A DNA stretch of 64,000 nt from AWTP1-13 sp963832445 (GCA_963832445.1 CAWHUM010000010.1:682001-746000); one strand, 5' to 3'. Positions 47,263-56,937 are shown, counted from the stretch's first letter. A program made the numbers and translations. Notes: generated by a model from the sequence alone, not told the origin.

Positions 47263-48132
47263 ATGCGCAGCACCATAACTGTGATGAATGCCAAGGGGGG
47301 CGTCGGGAAATCGACAGTCGTCCTTGCGCTCGCCGAAACGCTATCCGCCTGCCACGAAAAACGCGTCCTGGTCATCGACTCCGACGCGCATGCCAGCATA
47401 TCCAACATGCTGATGCGGCCCGACTGGGTGCAGGCCTTCCAGGCGCAAGGCCGCACCATGGTGGACTATCTGATTGCGGTGGTGCTCAAAGACGAGCCGG
47501 TGCCGTGGACATCGTTCGTATCTACCGGCGTTTCCGACGTGGACGACGCGCGATCGGTCGATCTGATGCCGGGCGGGGGCCACCTCACTCTGTTCGAGCG
47601 CGAAGTCTCCAAGACCGGCTTCGAGACGCGACTGCGCCAGGCCGTGCGCAACCTGCTGGCGCGCGCCCGCAATTCCTATGATCTGATCTTGATCGACAGC
47701 GCGCCGGGTCTGTCGATTCTGACCGAATGCTGGCTGCGCGAGGTCGACTTCTATTTGTCTCCGACGAAGCCCGACTACATCTCGACGCACGGCCTGCAGT
47801 TCCTGGGCCAGTTCAGCCAGCGCGACTCGGAGATGGGCTTTGCCGAGTGCTTGGGCGTAATCATCAGCATGAAGGACAAGACGGCCTTCGAAGATGCGCA
47901 GTACGAGCGCTGGCTGCGCCACAACTGCAAGCACCCCTGCTTCGATCAGGTCATCCCGCGCGCCACATCGCTACAGACCGCGGCCCATTTCTGTCCGCGG
48001 CCCAGGTCCTATTGGGCGAAATACCCGGGCGAGACCGGCAAGGCTTTGCGCCAGCTCGCAGCCGAGCTGCTGGTTCGCACCTCGGCCGCGCAAACCAGGA
48101 AGGCCCATCGCGAAGGACGCGCGGCCGAGTAG
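47263..48132 (+). CDS. ParA/MinD-family ATPase, orphan
   Basis: 289 residues. The deviant Walker A KGGVGKST (11-18) is followed by RVLVIDSDAHASI (switch I) and YDLILIDSAPGLSILTECWL (Walker B). No ParB, origin or chemotaxis gene is adjacent, so it is not the chromosome-segregation ParA. It may position another cargo or be an AAA_31-type protein. GGGAG precedes the ATG. A membrane protein gene is convergent with it. Confidence 0.85.
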   Translation: MRSTITVMNAKGGVGKSTVVLALAETLSACHEKRVLVIDSDAHASISNMLMRPDWVQAFQAQGRTMVDYLIAVVLKDEPVPWTSFVSTGVSDVDDARSVDLMPGGGHLTLFEREVSKTGFETRLRQAVRNLLARARNSYDLILIDSAPGLSILTECWLREVDFYLSPTKPDYISTHGLQFLGQFSQRDSEMGFAECLGVIISMKDKTAFEDAQYERWLRHNCKHPCFDQVIPRATSLQTAAHFCPRPRSYWAKYPGETGKALRQLAAELLVRTSAAQTRKAHREGRAAE

Positions 48133-48147
48133 CCCAGCTCCGCTTGG

Positions 48148-48543
48148 TTATTTTTGCAGCGACGTGGTCTGGAGGAACGACGGCAGCGGAACTCTCGACA
48201 GATCGACGTTGTTGAGCACCCAAAGTCCGGCCAATGCGATCAAGCCCGCGATCATCACGCTCGGCAACGTCCGCACGAGAACGCCAAGCAGGGTGGCGAA
48301 AGCGGCCAATATGCGCTCGCCTGCTTCCCACAGCTCGACCGCGACCTTGTAGAGCGCGTACGCGATGCCTGCGATGAGCAGAACGAGAAGGACCTGCTTC
48401 CATAGCGGCCAGTCCTGCCAAGGCACGCGCGTCAGGGTGCTGATCTGGTCGACCGACCAGGTCCAGACCAGCTGTACAAATTTGAAGATCGCTGCGATGC
48501 CCTGCTGGAGAAACTGCAAGAGCTGATTGAAAAATTGCTGCAT
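48148..48543 (-). CDS. membrane protein, unknown
   Basis: 131 residues. An amphipathic Gln/Phe-rich N-terminus (MQQFFNQLLQFLQQGIAAIF) is followed by two hydrophobic helices (VLLVLLIAGIAYALYKVAVEL and SVMIAGLIALAGLWVL). No family recognised. Ends 15 nt from the orphan ParA gene. Confidence 0.6.
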   Translation of the reverse strand: MQQFFNQLLQFLQQGIAAIFKFVQLVWTWSVDQISTLTRVPWQDWPLWKQVLLVLLIAGIAYALYKVAVELWEAGERILAAFATLLGVLVRTLPSVMIAGLIALAGLWVLNNVDLSRVPLPSFLQTTSLQK

Positions 48544-48765
48544 GACCGTGGCCCTCCTCGGCCCAGGGTTTGCTCACGCCATGATCCAGGGGCGCGAGCG
48601 CGCACTAGTCAGGTGGCCGAGCCAACGCGCGCACCAGCAGCCCCTACCGGTGGCGACGATCGCCCGACCAAGCCTGAAACGCGGCCATAGGCCGTGGCGT
48701 TCCATCATGGTCAATCGCGCGCGACGCGCCACGCGGACTGCCGGTTGCCGCAAACGGCAGGTGGT

Positions 48766-49311
48766 TCACAGCGCCATTGCGAGGAAAACGAGCTCGCGCC
48801 CGTTCCACATGCACTTGTCCGCGTGGGAAAAACCGCAGCGCCGATAGAAGCTTACGTTGCGCGCGTCCGCCCGCGTCACGACGTGCATGCCGGCAGCACC
48901 GGCGTCGCGCGCATGTGCGGCAAAGGCCGCAACAAGGGCCGCGCCCACACCCCTGCCGCGGAATGCGGGCGCGAGATTGACGTGCAGGTGCGCGGGATAG
49001 TGCCGGCACAAGTCGCGAAATTCGCCCGTCAGATAACGCAGATCAACGAAGCGCGACTGCGAGGCGGGATCCTCCAGCGCGCCGACGAGATAGCCAGCAA
49101 CAGCATCCTCGCCGCTCATGGCAAGCAGCACGACGTCCGAGCCGCCATCGAGATAGCGCCCGAGCCACCGCTCGCGGAACTCGTCGCGCTCCACGCGAGA
49201 CGCAAACGTACGCCCGCTTGCCTCGAAAAGGACGGCCTCCATTTCGGCAACACGACGAGCAGCGACGGGTCGCACGGGGAACCGCACAACGACCAAGGGG
49301 ATGTCGCCCAT
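48766..49311 (-). CDS. GNAT family N-acetyltransferase
   Basis: 181 residues. The acetyl-CoA-binding segment LAPAFRGRGVGAALVAAFAAHA is the RxxGxG/A motif A, followed by GMHVVTRADARNVSFYRRCGF (motif B). Acceptor unknown. Several Met codons exist at the start (49332 to 49311); the exact start is uncertain. Confidence 0.82.
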   Translation of the reverse strand: MGDIPLVVVRFPVRPVAARRVAEMEAVLFEASGRTFASRVERDEFRERWLGRYLDGGSDVVLLAMSGEDAVAGYLVGALEDPASQSRFVDLRYLTGEFRDLCRHYPAHLHVNLAPAFRGRGVGAALVAAFAAHARDAGAAGMHVVTRADARNVSFYRRCGFSHADKCMWNGRELVFLAMAL

Positions 49312-49540
49312 GCCCGCCATCATGGCCCCCATTGTGGGCCAGTTTCGCCCAACGGAGCCATGACCCAGCGGTCGGCCGCAAGAAGCTTGGCGGCCACCCT
49401 GGCTGAGTTATGCGAATTGCGCATAAGAGCTCGCTCCATTGCTGCATTGCAACGTGGCATGCCATATACCATATTGCAGCACACAAGCGCGGTGCGGGAG
49501 TCGATCACAGGTCGAACCGCGCAAAAAGGAGAACAAGATC

Positions 49541-49759
49541 ATGGGGACTATCGACAGCTTCAACGATGCGCTGGATTTCTACCCAGCGCCGGCCCACCGC
49601 TCTGCGCTTGCGCGCTTCGGCGGTTCGCTGCGGATCTACTGGAATGCAATGCGGGACGGATTGGCCGCGGCACGCGCCTACCACGAGATGACCTCGCGCG
49701 GGATACCTCACGATGACGCCGTGCGGCGCGTCTTCGACGCACACTTCGAGGCCCGCTAG
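49541..49759 (+). CDS. small soluble protein, unknown
   Basis: 72 residues, strong AAAAGGAGAA ribosome site before the ATG. SFNDALDFYPAPAHRSALARF and later AYHEMTSRGIPHDDAVRRVF suggest a helical protein of ordinary composition. No domain recognised. Confidence 0.6.
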   Translation: MGTIDSFNDALDFYPAPAHRSALARFGGSLRIYWNAMRDGLAAARAYHEMTSRGIPHDDAVRRVFDAHFEAR

Positions 49760-49873
49760 GGACAGAGCAGACAATCAGAGGGGGGCGTTGGCGCGCCGTC
49801 CCGTCGCAGGCGGGGCGGCGCGCTGCTTATTTTCAGCGCCAGCCCATGGCCCGCGATAGACTGTGGAGCTGCC

Positions 49874-50314
49874 ATGTCCACAGACCCGCACGCTTCCGTC
49901 CAGACAAACCCGCAGCCGCACCCCAAGGCCTCGTTGGCTCCACGGACCAACTTTCTCCTCTACGACGGTGACTGCCCGGTGTGTAGCGCCTACGTGGCCA
50001 TGTCGCGGCTGCGCCAGCTCTACCCTGACCTGCGAGTCTTGAGCGCCCGCGAAGAGCCCGAACTGGTGGCCGCGTTGCGCCAGGCCGGCTACGAGATCAA
50101 CGAGGGGATGGTTCTCTCGCTCGACCGCAAGCTTTACTTCGGCGCGGAAGCGACGCGCATGATCGCCGTCCTCGGCCGAGCCTCGTCGTCCCGGTGGCGC
50201 AAGGCTCTCTTGGCGTCGATCGGCACTGCACCCTGGGCCCGGCCGCTCTATCCCTGGCTCAACCGGGCGCGGCAGGTCCTGCTGTGGCTGCTGGGCCAGC
50301 GGCCGATCACCTGA
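49874..50314 (+). CDS. DCC family thiol-disulfide oxidoreductase (DUF393)
   Basis: 146 residues. FLLYDGDCPVCSAYV carries the family-naming DCC motif and a CPVC redox site (Cys34, Cys37). The C-terminus (WARPLYPWLNRARQVLLWLLG) is hydrophobic. Redox partner unknown. Confidence 0.85.
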   Translation: MSTDPHASVQTNPQPHPKASLAPRTNFLLYDGDCPVCSAYVAMSRLRQLYPDLRVLSAREEPELVAALRQAGYEINEGMVLSLDRKLYFGAEATRMIAVLGRASSSRWRKALLASIGTAPWARPLYPWLNRARQVLLWLLGQRPIT

Positions 50315-50321
50315 CGGGCGG

Positions 50322-50378
50322 TCAGGCCCGCTTCTTGAAGTCAGGCGCGCTTCTTGAAGTCAGGCCCGCTTCTTGAAA
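50322..50378. repeat. three tandem 19-bp repeats at a gene 3' end
   Basis: Three head-to-tail copies of TCAGGCCCGCTTCTTGAAG (50322-50340, 50341-50359 with one change, 50360-50378). The third copy encodes the end of the minus-strand gene at 50360 (FKKRA, stop). The two others lie just after its stop and each would read FKKRA, stop again. This looks like recent slippage duplication of the gene's 3' tip. Confidence 0.85.
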
Positions 50379-50746
50379 TACGAGTCGATCTCGCTCTGCA
50401 GCTTGTCGGTGGCCTCGCGCCAGGCGCCGCCTTCAACCGAGCGCAGGCGCGCGTTGCTGGCGGGCAAGGCGGCGCGCCCCTCGGCCGCAGCGGCATCGCT
50501 GACGGCAGCCCGCGTCTCCCGCGCAACCGGGAAGGCGCCCATCCGCGACGCGAGGCTTTGCAGTTCGCTCAGAATGACACCGCGGCGCGACTCGTGCTCC
50601 GCCGTGATGTTGCGTACATCCTGTAACAGTTTCTGATCGTAGCGGTTGAGCGCCTCGCGCAACTGCGCCACGAGCTTGTGCTCCGTGTCGGCAACTGTGG
50701 TGAGCCGCTCACGAAACTCGTCGACCAGTTGTACCATTTTCGACAT
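50360..50746 (-). CDS. helical coiled-coil protein, unknown
   Basis: 128 residues. VQLVDEFRERLTTVADTEHK and LRDQKLLQDVRNITAEHESR-like segments predict a long helical coiled coil. No domain recognised. ATG at 50746 is preceded by GGGGGTTCAGGA. The C-terminus falls in a tandem repeat. An upstream start at 50815 or earlier is possible. Confidence 0.55.
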   Translation of the reverse strand: MSKMVQLVDEFRERLTTVADTEHKLVAQLREALNRYDQKLLQDVRNITAEHESRRGVILSELQSLASRMGAFPVARETRAAVSDAAAAEGRAALPASNARLRSVEGGAWREATDKLQSEIDSYFKKRA

Positions 50747-50977
50747 TCCTGAACCCCCATATGCGCCAGGTTTGCGCCGAATCGAACGAGCCAGGACTTT
50801 CATTGTCGTTTCCGTCATAAATGAGGAGATGCTTGCTGGCGCAACGCGTGGGCGAGAGACCGCGCCGGCACCCGCGCGCAATGCTCACAAAGCTGATAGA
50901 CTGCTCACCCGACGCGGTGCGCGGCGCTATTAGCCCGAGGCCGCCGAGGCATCTCGTCGAGCTCCTGAGGTGGGCGC

Positions 50978-51403
50978 ATGCGTGCCTTCTTGCCGGTAGC
51001 GATCGCTGCGAGCGCGGCTCTTGCGGCCGCCGCCAGCAGCGGTGCGCGTGCTTTCGACAACACGCAGTTTTGCCAGGCCGTCAACCAGCTGGCGCGCGCC
51101 GCGGCGGGAGACGTCGGCACCTGGGTCGATCGCTCCACCCGCAACGACGGCGTCGAGATCGTCTGCGACCGCAAGCTCGTGCACTTCAAGCGCACCTCCA
51201 ACGCGCCGGCGGGCACGGTGCGCGGAAATTGGCGGGAGGCCAAGACGCAGGAATGGCGCGGCGCCTACTGCGCCAACCCGATCTGGCGCGAGGCCGTCGA
51301 CAACGGCTGGCTCATCTCTGCCACGGTCACAACGACTACCGGTGAGCGGATATGGTTCGCCTGCGCAAAGGGCGGACAGGGCTTCCACCGGGTGCTCCCC
51401 TAG
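50978..51403 (+). CDS. exported hypothetical protein
   Basis: 141 residues. Signal peptide (LPVAIAASAALAAAASSGARA) then a mature domain with four cysteines (FCQAVNQL, IVCDRKLVHF, YCANPIW, FACAKGG), suggesting one or two disulfides. GAGGTGGGC ribosome site. No family recognised. Confidence 0.65.
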   Translation: MRAFLPVAIAASAALAAAASSGARAFDNTQFCQAVNQLARAAAGDVGTWVDRSTRNDGVEIVCDRKLVHFKRTSNAPAGTVRGNWREAKTQEWRGAYCANPIWREAVDNGWLISATVTTTTGERIWFACAKGGQGFHRVLP

Positions 51404-51569
51404 TACGACGTTCGGAATTGCCGACTACCGCAGCAACCAGCTGGTAATCGGGAATTCCAACGCAGCACACCGAGCCATGTATTCAAATGCGAGGCGCCAG
51501 TGCCGGCGACTTGGTAAGGTCACTTGCTCCGAATAGCGGACCAATCGATGCCTGATGCATCCGCCTCGC

Positions 51570-51839
51570 TCAAAAATCGGTGAGCGAAGGCCACCGTCGC
51601 CAGGAGCCATCCATGACGGAAGGATCCTCGAGCCAGGCCGACAGCGGCGCAGGCACATCATTTTCCGAACGCAGAGATGGGCCTGCCACGTGCGACTTGT
51701 CGGCGGTCTGGACCGTTCTGATTTCGACTTGTCCGCCCGACTGCTTGGCTGCGGCGGGATTGGCGTCCTGGTCGGCCGCAAGTTTCGCCCCGGTCGTTAT
51801 CATGAGGAGGAACGTGAGGCTGGCGGCAATCTTTTGCAT
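51570..51839 (-). CDS. exported hypothetical protein
   Basis: 89 residues. Signal peptide (KIAASLTFLLMITTGAKLAA) and a short Ala/Asp-rich mature part with no recognised motif. CAGGAGACAG lies before the ATG at 51839. Confidence 0.5.
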   Translation of the reverse strand: MQKIAASLTFLLMITTGAKLAADQDANPAAAKQSGGQVEIRTVQTADKSHVAGPSLRSENDVPAPLSAWLEDPSVMDGSWRRWPSLTDF

Positions 51840-52244
51840 GTCACTGTCTCCTGGGCTCAGCCCGGCTGCGGATAGCCCGGTCCAATAAATCGGGCGCCGA
51901 TTGCAGCGAGAGCTTGCCAAACGGCGTGTCCGCCGTGAATCAGTCATGCGCACCAGTACCTGGGGGCGTCGCAGCGTGCGGTGAGCGCGGAAATCGCAGC
52001 AAGTCGAGGGAATTCAGCCAACCTAGGAACGTACTGCGGTACTAGTTCTCAAGTATGCTGCCGACAGTTCCTGCCTAGTGCTCAACGTGAGCACGCCAAC
52101 CAATCTCTCAACATAATTGTCCTGCACTCCCGCGCCTGGGGAACGCATCACCGGTTGTTCGTCATGCGCAATGCATCGACCCTGCGGTCAGTCGCCGCCG
52201 GGCACGGGATCTCCACTAGGCAACGCAGGCCGTCGGCTGCGCGC
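51840..52244. other. intergenic region
   Basis: No gene or RNA recognised. It separates two small exported-protein genes pointing away from each other and so should hold both promoters. Confidence 0.3.
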
Positions 52245-52601
52245 ATGCTGCGCATGGCCGCACTCCTGACCACCTGCGCGCTAGCAGGTTGCGGCTCGGA
52301 AATCGGCGCTGAGCCCTTGGCGTCGCTGAAGCCCAAGCTGGTGCGCCAGCCGCCGCCAAATTGCGAATACCGGACAGCAAGTGCCGACAAGTCGGGGGCG
52401 CGCCAGACCGACGGGCAGCCCAAAGCAGCCGACGCCGACCCCGACATGGTGCTGCGCACGAAGCTCGACTACGAGCGCCAGTGCTACCGCCATTCCGAGA
52501 TAATCGCCCGCACCCGGCTTCGCAGCCTGCAGGACGCCGTGGAAGTCAAGGCGAAGCCCGTCAAGCCAACCGAAATCGTCCCGCCTCCGCCGCCGCCCTG
52601 A
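52245..52601 (+). CDS. small lipoprotein with proline-rich tail
   Basis: 118 residues from ATG 52245. LRMAALLTTCALAGC is a lipoprotein leader with lipobox. The mature part contains LKPKLVRQPPPNCEYRT and a helix LRTKLDYERQCYRHSEI, ending in a run of prolines (EIVPPPPPP). An in-frame ATG at 52164 would add 27 residues. Function unknown. Confidence 0.55.
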   Translation: MLRMAALLTTCALAGCGSEIGAEPLASLKPKLVRQPPPNCEYRTASADKSGARQTDGQPKAADADPDMVLRTKLDYERQCYRHSEIIARTRLRSLQDAVEVKAKPVKPTEIVPPPPPP

Positions 52602-52615
52602 AGCCCCTTACGTTC

Positions 52616-53848
52616 CTACCAACTCCCGTAGTTGGCAACGAGGCCACGCCACAGCGCGTCACGCTCTCGGCCCAACGGCTCCTTGCCGACACTGGCCGAT
52701 TTTGCCACCGCCGTAATCGCCATCACCAGCTTGAGCTCGGGATCGACGAAAATTGATTGGCCGTAGACGCCCAGCAGGGCGAACCTTCGCTTGGCGCCGG
52801 GGAAAAGCCAGAACTGATAGCCGTAGCCGAAATACGGCGTGGCCCGCCCGGGGGCGAACGCGGCGGGCTGCTTGTGCCAATCCGTAGCTTCGAGCAGAAA
52901 ATTCTTGGGTAGGATTTGCTTTTCCCCAACCGCCCCATCATTGGCGAGCAGCACGCCGAGGCGGCCGTAGTCGCGCAAGACGGCATTGAAGTTTCCCAAC
53001 GCCAGCTCGAGGCCGTTGATGTCCCTGATCCAGGTGGCATCGGCCTCGGCCCCCATCGGCTGCCACAGCCGTTCTGTGAGGTACTCGGAAAGTGTCTTGC
53101 CCGTCACCGCGTGGACCACGAGGGCGAGCACCACGGTTTCGCTCGACGCATAGTGAAAGCGCGTGCCCTCCTGAGCCTGTCGTACGGTAAAGGCCTGCAG
53201 TGCCGCCAGAGCGCCTTTGCTGTTGCGAAGGCTGACGAACCGGGACAGGTCGTCTTTGCCGTCGTAGACCTCCTCGAAGCGCACGCCCGAGGCCATTCTC
53301 AGGATGTTGCGGATCGACGTCTCCCCGTAAGGGTGGCCGGTGAGCTTGGGCACATACTTCGAGACCTTGTCATCCAGCGTGGCGATCTTCCCCTCTGCCA
53401 GCGCGAGGCCGATCGCCAGGCACACGAGGGACTTGGCCATCGAATGAGACAGGAAACGATGCGTCGGCATGCGGTCGTATTGATAGCGTTCGAGGAGAAT
53501 TTCGCCGTCCTTGACGATCAGCAGGCCCGTGACGCGCTGACGCTCCAAAAACTCTTCCACGCTCAACGTGCGGTTCTCGAACCGGTAGCGGAAGGTCACC
53601 TCGGAGGCCGCTTTGCGGAGGGGGAGAGGCGAGACTGCCTTGGCGAGACGGTTGTGCGCAAACAGCTTGTCGAGATTGCTGAACGAACCGACCCTTACGC
53701 GCTCCTCGAAGAACCAGTTCGCGCGGGTTCCGATCGGATAACCGGCAGACTTCCCGAGCTTCGCCTCATCCGGCGCGGCGACCGCAGACGACACTAGGAG
53801 AGCAAGAGCAGCATATCCCGCAAGGTGGCGCGACGCCGTCGTGTTCAT
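52616..53848 (-). CDS. serine hydrolase, class C beta-lactamase-like fold
   Basis: 410 residues with a signal peptide (MNTTASRHLAGYAALALLVS). The SxxK nucleophile motif is SMAK (Ser136, Lys139). HYASSETVVLALV supplies the YxN/S-like second motif, and YGYGYQFWLFP the region before the third. Members are esterases, transferases or penicillin-binding-like enzymes; substrate unknown. Periplasmic by prediction. Confidence 0.85.
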   Translation of the reverse strand: MNTTASRHLAGYAALALLVSSAVAAPDEAKLGKSAGYPIGTRANWFFEERVRVGSFSNLDKLFAHNRLAKAVSPLPLRKAASEVTFRYRFENRTLSVEEFLERQRVTGLLIVKDGEILLERYQYDRMPTHRFLSHSMAKSLVCLAIGLALAEGKIATLDDKVSKYVPKLTGHPYGETSIRNILRMASGVRFEEVYDGKDDLSRFVSLRNSKGALAALQAFTVRQAQEGTRFHYASSETVVLALVVHAVTGKTLSEYLTERLWQPMGAEADATWIRDINGLELALGNFNAVLRDYGRLGVLLANDGAVGEKQILPKNFLLEATDWHKQPAAFAPGRATPYFGYGYQFWLFPGAKRRFALLGVYGQSIFVDPELKLVMAITAVAKSASVGKEPLGRERDALWRGLVANYGSW

Positions 53849-54066
53849 CGGCACAATCTCCATCGCTTTTCCGACCGTCGTTCTACACCACGGTGCCCAA
53901 GTCGGTCATGGCGTGCTTCTTGAGCCCATCAAGCCGACCAGATAGCAATGGCCCAGGGTTGCCTTCGGGGACCCTGCCACGGCCCCCCCAATGGCGCCCT
54001 TGACTGCAACGCTCCGCGGCCGTGTGATGCGGCTCGCAACCGGCCAATTCCGTTACGAGGTCCCCG

Positions 54067-55065
54067 ATGAGCAACCGCATGGTCAAGCTGGCGCGGCGCC
54101 CCAGGGGCATGGTCACGCGCGAGGATTTTCGCGTCGAGGACGGCGCGGTGCCGGAGCCGGGCCCCGGCGAGTTCCGCATCAGAATAGAATACATCTCGCT
54201 CGATCCCGCCATGCGCGGCTGGATAAACGAGGGCAGGTCGTATGTGCCGCCGGTCGGCATCGGCGAGACCATGCGCAGCTACTCGGCCGGCATCGTCGAC
54301 AAGTCGAACAACCCGGGCTTCAAGGTAGGCGACGCCGTGCAGGGCGTGCTGGGCGTCCAGCGTTACGCCATTTCCAAAGGCGAGCGCGTCGTCAAGCTCG
54401 ACCTTTCGCAGGCGCCGCTGCAGCGCTGGATCGGCGGCCTCGGCATGCCCGGCTGGACGGCCTACTTTGGCCTGCTCGAGGTTGGCCAGCCCAAGGCCGG
54501 CGAGACGGTAGTCGTATCGGCGGCCTCCGGCGCGGTGGGCTCCATCGTCGGCCAGATCGCCAAAATCAAGGGCTGCCGCGCGGTCGGGATTGCCGGCGGT
54601 CCCCTCAAGTGCCGCTATGTCACGGAGGAGCTCGGCTTCGACGCCTGCGTCGACTACAAGGCCGGCAATCTCGCGGCCGACCTGAAAGCTGCCGCCCCCA
54701 ACGGCATTGACGTCTATTTCGAAAACGTGGGCGGCGAGATCCTCGACACCGTTCTCACGCAGATGAATCTGCGCGGCCGCATCCCGGTGTGCGGCTTGAT
54801 TTCAGCCTACAACGCCACGTCGCTGCCGGAGGGGCCGAAGAACCTGCGCTACGTTCTCATCCAGCGCCTTAGAGTGCAGGGCCTCCTGGTCTTTGACTGG
54901 ATGGACCGTGTGCCCGAGGCCATTGCCCAGCTCGGGGCGTGGCACAAGGAGGGCAAGCTCAGGATGCGCGAGGACGTGCGCGAGGGCGGTCTCGATGCAT
55001 TCCCTGACGTGCTCAACCTGCTCTATACGGGAGGCAATCAGGGCAAGCTGGTGCTCAAAGTCTGA
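54067..55065 (+). CDS. zinc-independent MDR family NADP-dependent oxidoreductase
   Basis: 332 residues resembling CurA/YncB-type alkenal or 2-alkenone reductases. N-terminal RRPRGMVTREDFRVED, then PAMRGWINEGRSYVPPVGIGE, GMPGWTAYFGLLEVGQPKAGE, nucleotide-binding VVSAASGAVGSIVGQIAKIKG and DVYFENVGGEILDTVL. No structural zinc cysteines. Its stop overlaps the next gene's ATG by one base (TGATG). Confidence 0.88.
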   Translation: MSNRMVKLARRPRGMVTREDFRVEDGAVPEPGPGEFRIRIEYISLDPAMRGWINEGRSYVPPVGIGETMRSYSAGIVDKSNNPGFKVGDAVQGVLGVQRYAISKGERVVKLDLSQAPLQRWIGGLGMPGWTAYFGLLEVGQPKAGETVVVSAASGAVGSIVGQIAKIKGCRAVGIAGGPLKCRYVTEELGFDACVDYKAGNLAADLKAAAPNGIDVYFENVGGEILDTVLTQMNLRGRIPVCGLISAYNATSLPEGPKNLRYVLIQRLRVQGLLVFDWMDRVPEAIAQLGAWHKEGKLRMREDVREGGLDAFPDVLNLLYTGGNQGKLVLKV

Positions 55066-55658
55066 TGCTCGCTGCAGGCGTTACGCTCTACTTCGTGCGG
55101 CACGGCGAGACCGACTGGAACCTGGCGCAACGCTACCAGGGCCAACGCGACATTCCCCTCAATGCCACGGGCCGCATGCAGGCCAAGCGTAACGGCGGCG
55201 TGCTGCGCGACTTGCACGGGGGCGATCTTCTCGCGCTCGACTACGTGTCGAGCCCCTTGCTGCGCGCGCGCGAAACCATGGAGATCATTCGGCGCGAGCT
55301 GACGCTTCCGGCGCAGCACTACCGCATCGACGCGCGGCTCGCCGAGATCGACTACGGCCACTGGGCCGGGCAGCTGTGGAACGACCTGCCCGTCACCGAT
55401 GCGCAGGGGTATGCCGCCCGCAAGGCAGACCCGTGGAACTGGCGCCCGTTGGACGGGGAGAGCTATCGCATGCTCTCCGACCGCGTCGCAGGGTGGCTGC
55501 GCGAGGTCGAGCGCGACAGCGTCGTCGTCGCGCATGGCGGAGTGAGCCGCGTGCTGCGCGGCCTCGTCCTGCAGCTCGAGTACAGCCAGATCCCCACGCT
55601 CGAGGTGCCGCAGGACAAGGTGCTGGTCGTCAAAGACGGCAGTGCGCGCTGGCTGTAG
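55065..55658 (+). CDS. histidine phosphatase family protein
   Basis: 197 residues. YFVRHGETDWN carries the phospho-accepting RHG (12-14); EIDYGHWAGQLW and VVVAHGGVSRVLRG supply the conserved Glu and second His. Phosphoglycerate-mutase-like branch; substrate not determined. Translationally coupled to the upstream reductase. Confidence 0.88.
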   Translation: MLAAGVTLYFVRHGETDWNLAQRYQGQRDIPLNATGRMQAKRNGGVLRDLHGGDLLALDYVSSPLLRARETMEIIRRELTLPAQHYRIDARLAEIDYGHWAGQLWNDLPVTDAQGYAARKADPWNWRPLDGESYRMLSDRVAGWLREVERDSVVVAHGGVSRVLRGLVLQLEYSQIPTLEVPQDKVLVVKDGSARWL

Positions 55659-55663
55659 CCGGC

Positions 55664-55915
55664 TTACTTCTTGGCCGGCGTCTTCTTCTTGGCCTTCTTG
55701 GCCGGCTTCGCTTCAACGGCCGCCGACTTCTTGTCGGTGTCGGCTCGCTTCCACTTGGACGTGCCGGGCACGCACTTGCCGGCGCCTGCATTCCACACTT
55801 CCGTGCCGATCTCGCATCCCATCTTGCTCTTGGCGGCGCCGGCGGGACCCGGCGCAGCTACCAGCGCCACAAGAGCCAGCACGCTCAAGGCCGACGCAAA
55901 GACTGACAAACGCAT
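55664..55915 (-). CDS. exported lysine-rich protein with a C-GT-W-GKC motif
   Basis: 83 residues. Signal peptide (LSVFASALSVLALVALVAAPG), then CEIGTEVWNAGAGKCVPG, then a Lys/Ala-rich tail (KPAKKAKKKTPAKK). The motif reappears in the protein at 57160 but with the basic part before it instead of after. Basic tail suggests binding to acidic polymers or membranes (inference). Confidence 0.65.
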   Translation of the reverse strand: MRLSVFASALSVLALVALVAAPGPAGAAKSKMGCEIGTEVWNAGAGKCVPGTSKWKRADTDKKSAAVEAKPAKKAKKKTPAKK

Positions 55916-56184
55916 GACTTTCCTCCATCCGATCCCCACCCTTGGCCGGCCCCTATGCGATTTTATACGCCCCAATCAGGGCCATTGTCCCCGACGATTT
56001 GCGCGGCGCCGGCGCGAGCTAGAGGGCATGCGTGACCGGCAGGCAACATCCCCTCGGCCAGGGCGACCACGTGCCCGTGCGGCGACAAAATAGATCTGGT
56101 CTCGCCTCAAACGAAACTCATACATAGGGCGCCGCGCGATCCGGCTGCCGAGACCAAGGATCCCCGAACCAAGAGGTGTGTTGC

Positions 56185-56937
56185 ATGCGAGCGCGGTGTC
56201 ATCTGGCTGGCCTTTGTCTGGCCCGGCTGCTGGCCGCCACGTGGCTGGTCGGCGTTGTGGCCCTGGCGGAGGCGCAGACCGCCGGAGAGCTGCTGGGAAC
56301 CTGCTACGCCGAATCCGAGCCGGTGGCGAAGCGCTTGGCCGCCTGCTCGCGCATCATCGAGCAGAAGGGCGACAACGACAGCCGCGTCGAGGCATTCTTG
56401 CAGCGAGGCGTGCTGCAGGAGCTGGCCGGCGAGAAGGAAGCGGCGGTCAGAGACTACACCGAAGCGATCAAGCTCGACGCCAACAATGCCTTGGCCTTCT
56501 TCAACCGCGGCAATGCCCACGATCAGCTCGGTCGGCACGACCTGGCGCTTGCCGACTACACGCAGGCCATCAAGCTCGATCCAACCGATCCGGATTTCTA
56601 CAACAATCGCGGACAGACATACGACGGCCGCGGCGAGCATGACCTTGCCATCGCCGACTACACGGAAGCCATCAAGCTCGACGCAACAAGTGCCCGGCCG
56701 CTCTACAATCGCGGCCTGTCCTACGCGAACAAAGGCGAATACCTCCGCGCGATCGTCGACTTCGACGCGGCCATCAAGCTGGCGCCCGACGATATCGATC
56801 TCTACGTTGCACGCGGTGCTGCCAACGAGGAGCTTGGCAACGATGCGGCGGCCCGCGACGACTATCGCAAGGCACTGGAGATCGAGCCCGGCAACGAGGA
56901 TGCCCAGGAGGGGCTGAGCCGCGTCGGAGGCAACTAG
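56185..56937 (+). CDS. exported TPR protein
   Basis: 250 residues. Signal peptide (LARLLAATWLVGVVALAEA) followed by five to six tetratricopeptide repeats in register, each ending DYTxAIKLD (e.g. EAAVRDYTEAIKLDANNALAFF, LALADYTQAIKLDPTDPDF). A periplasmic scaffold for protein-protein contacts; partner unknown. AAGAGGTGTG precedes the ATG. Confidence 0.88.
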   Translation: MRARCHLAGLCLARLLAATWLVGVVALAEAQTAGELLGTCYAESEPVAKRLAACSRIIEQKGDNDSRVEAFLQRGVLQELAGEKEAAVRDYTEAIKLDANNALAFFNRGNAHDQLGRHDLALADYTQAIKLDPTDPDFYNNRGQTYDGRGEHDLAIADYTEAIKLDATSARPLYNRGLSYANKGEYLRAIVDFDAAIKLAPDDIDLYVARGAANEELGNDAAARDDYRKALEIEPGNEDAQEGLSRVGGN

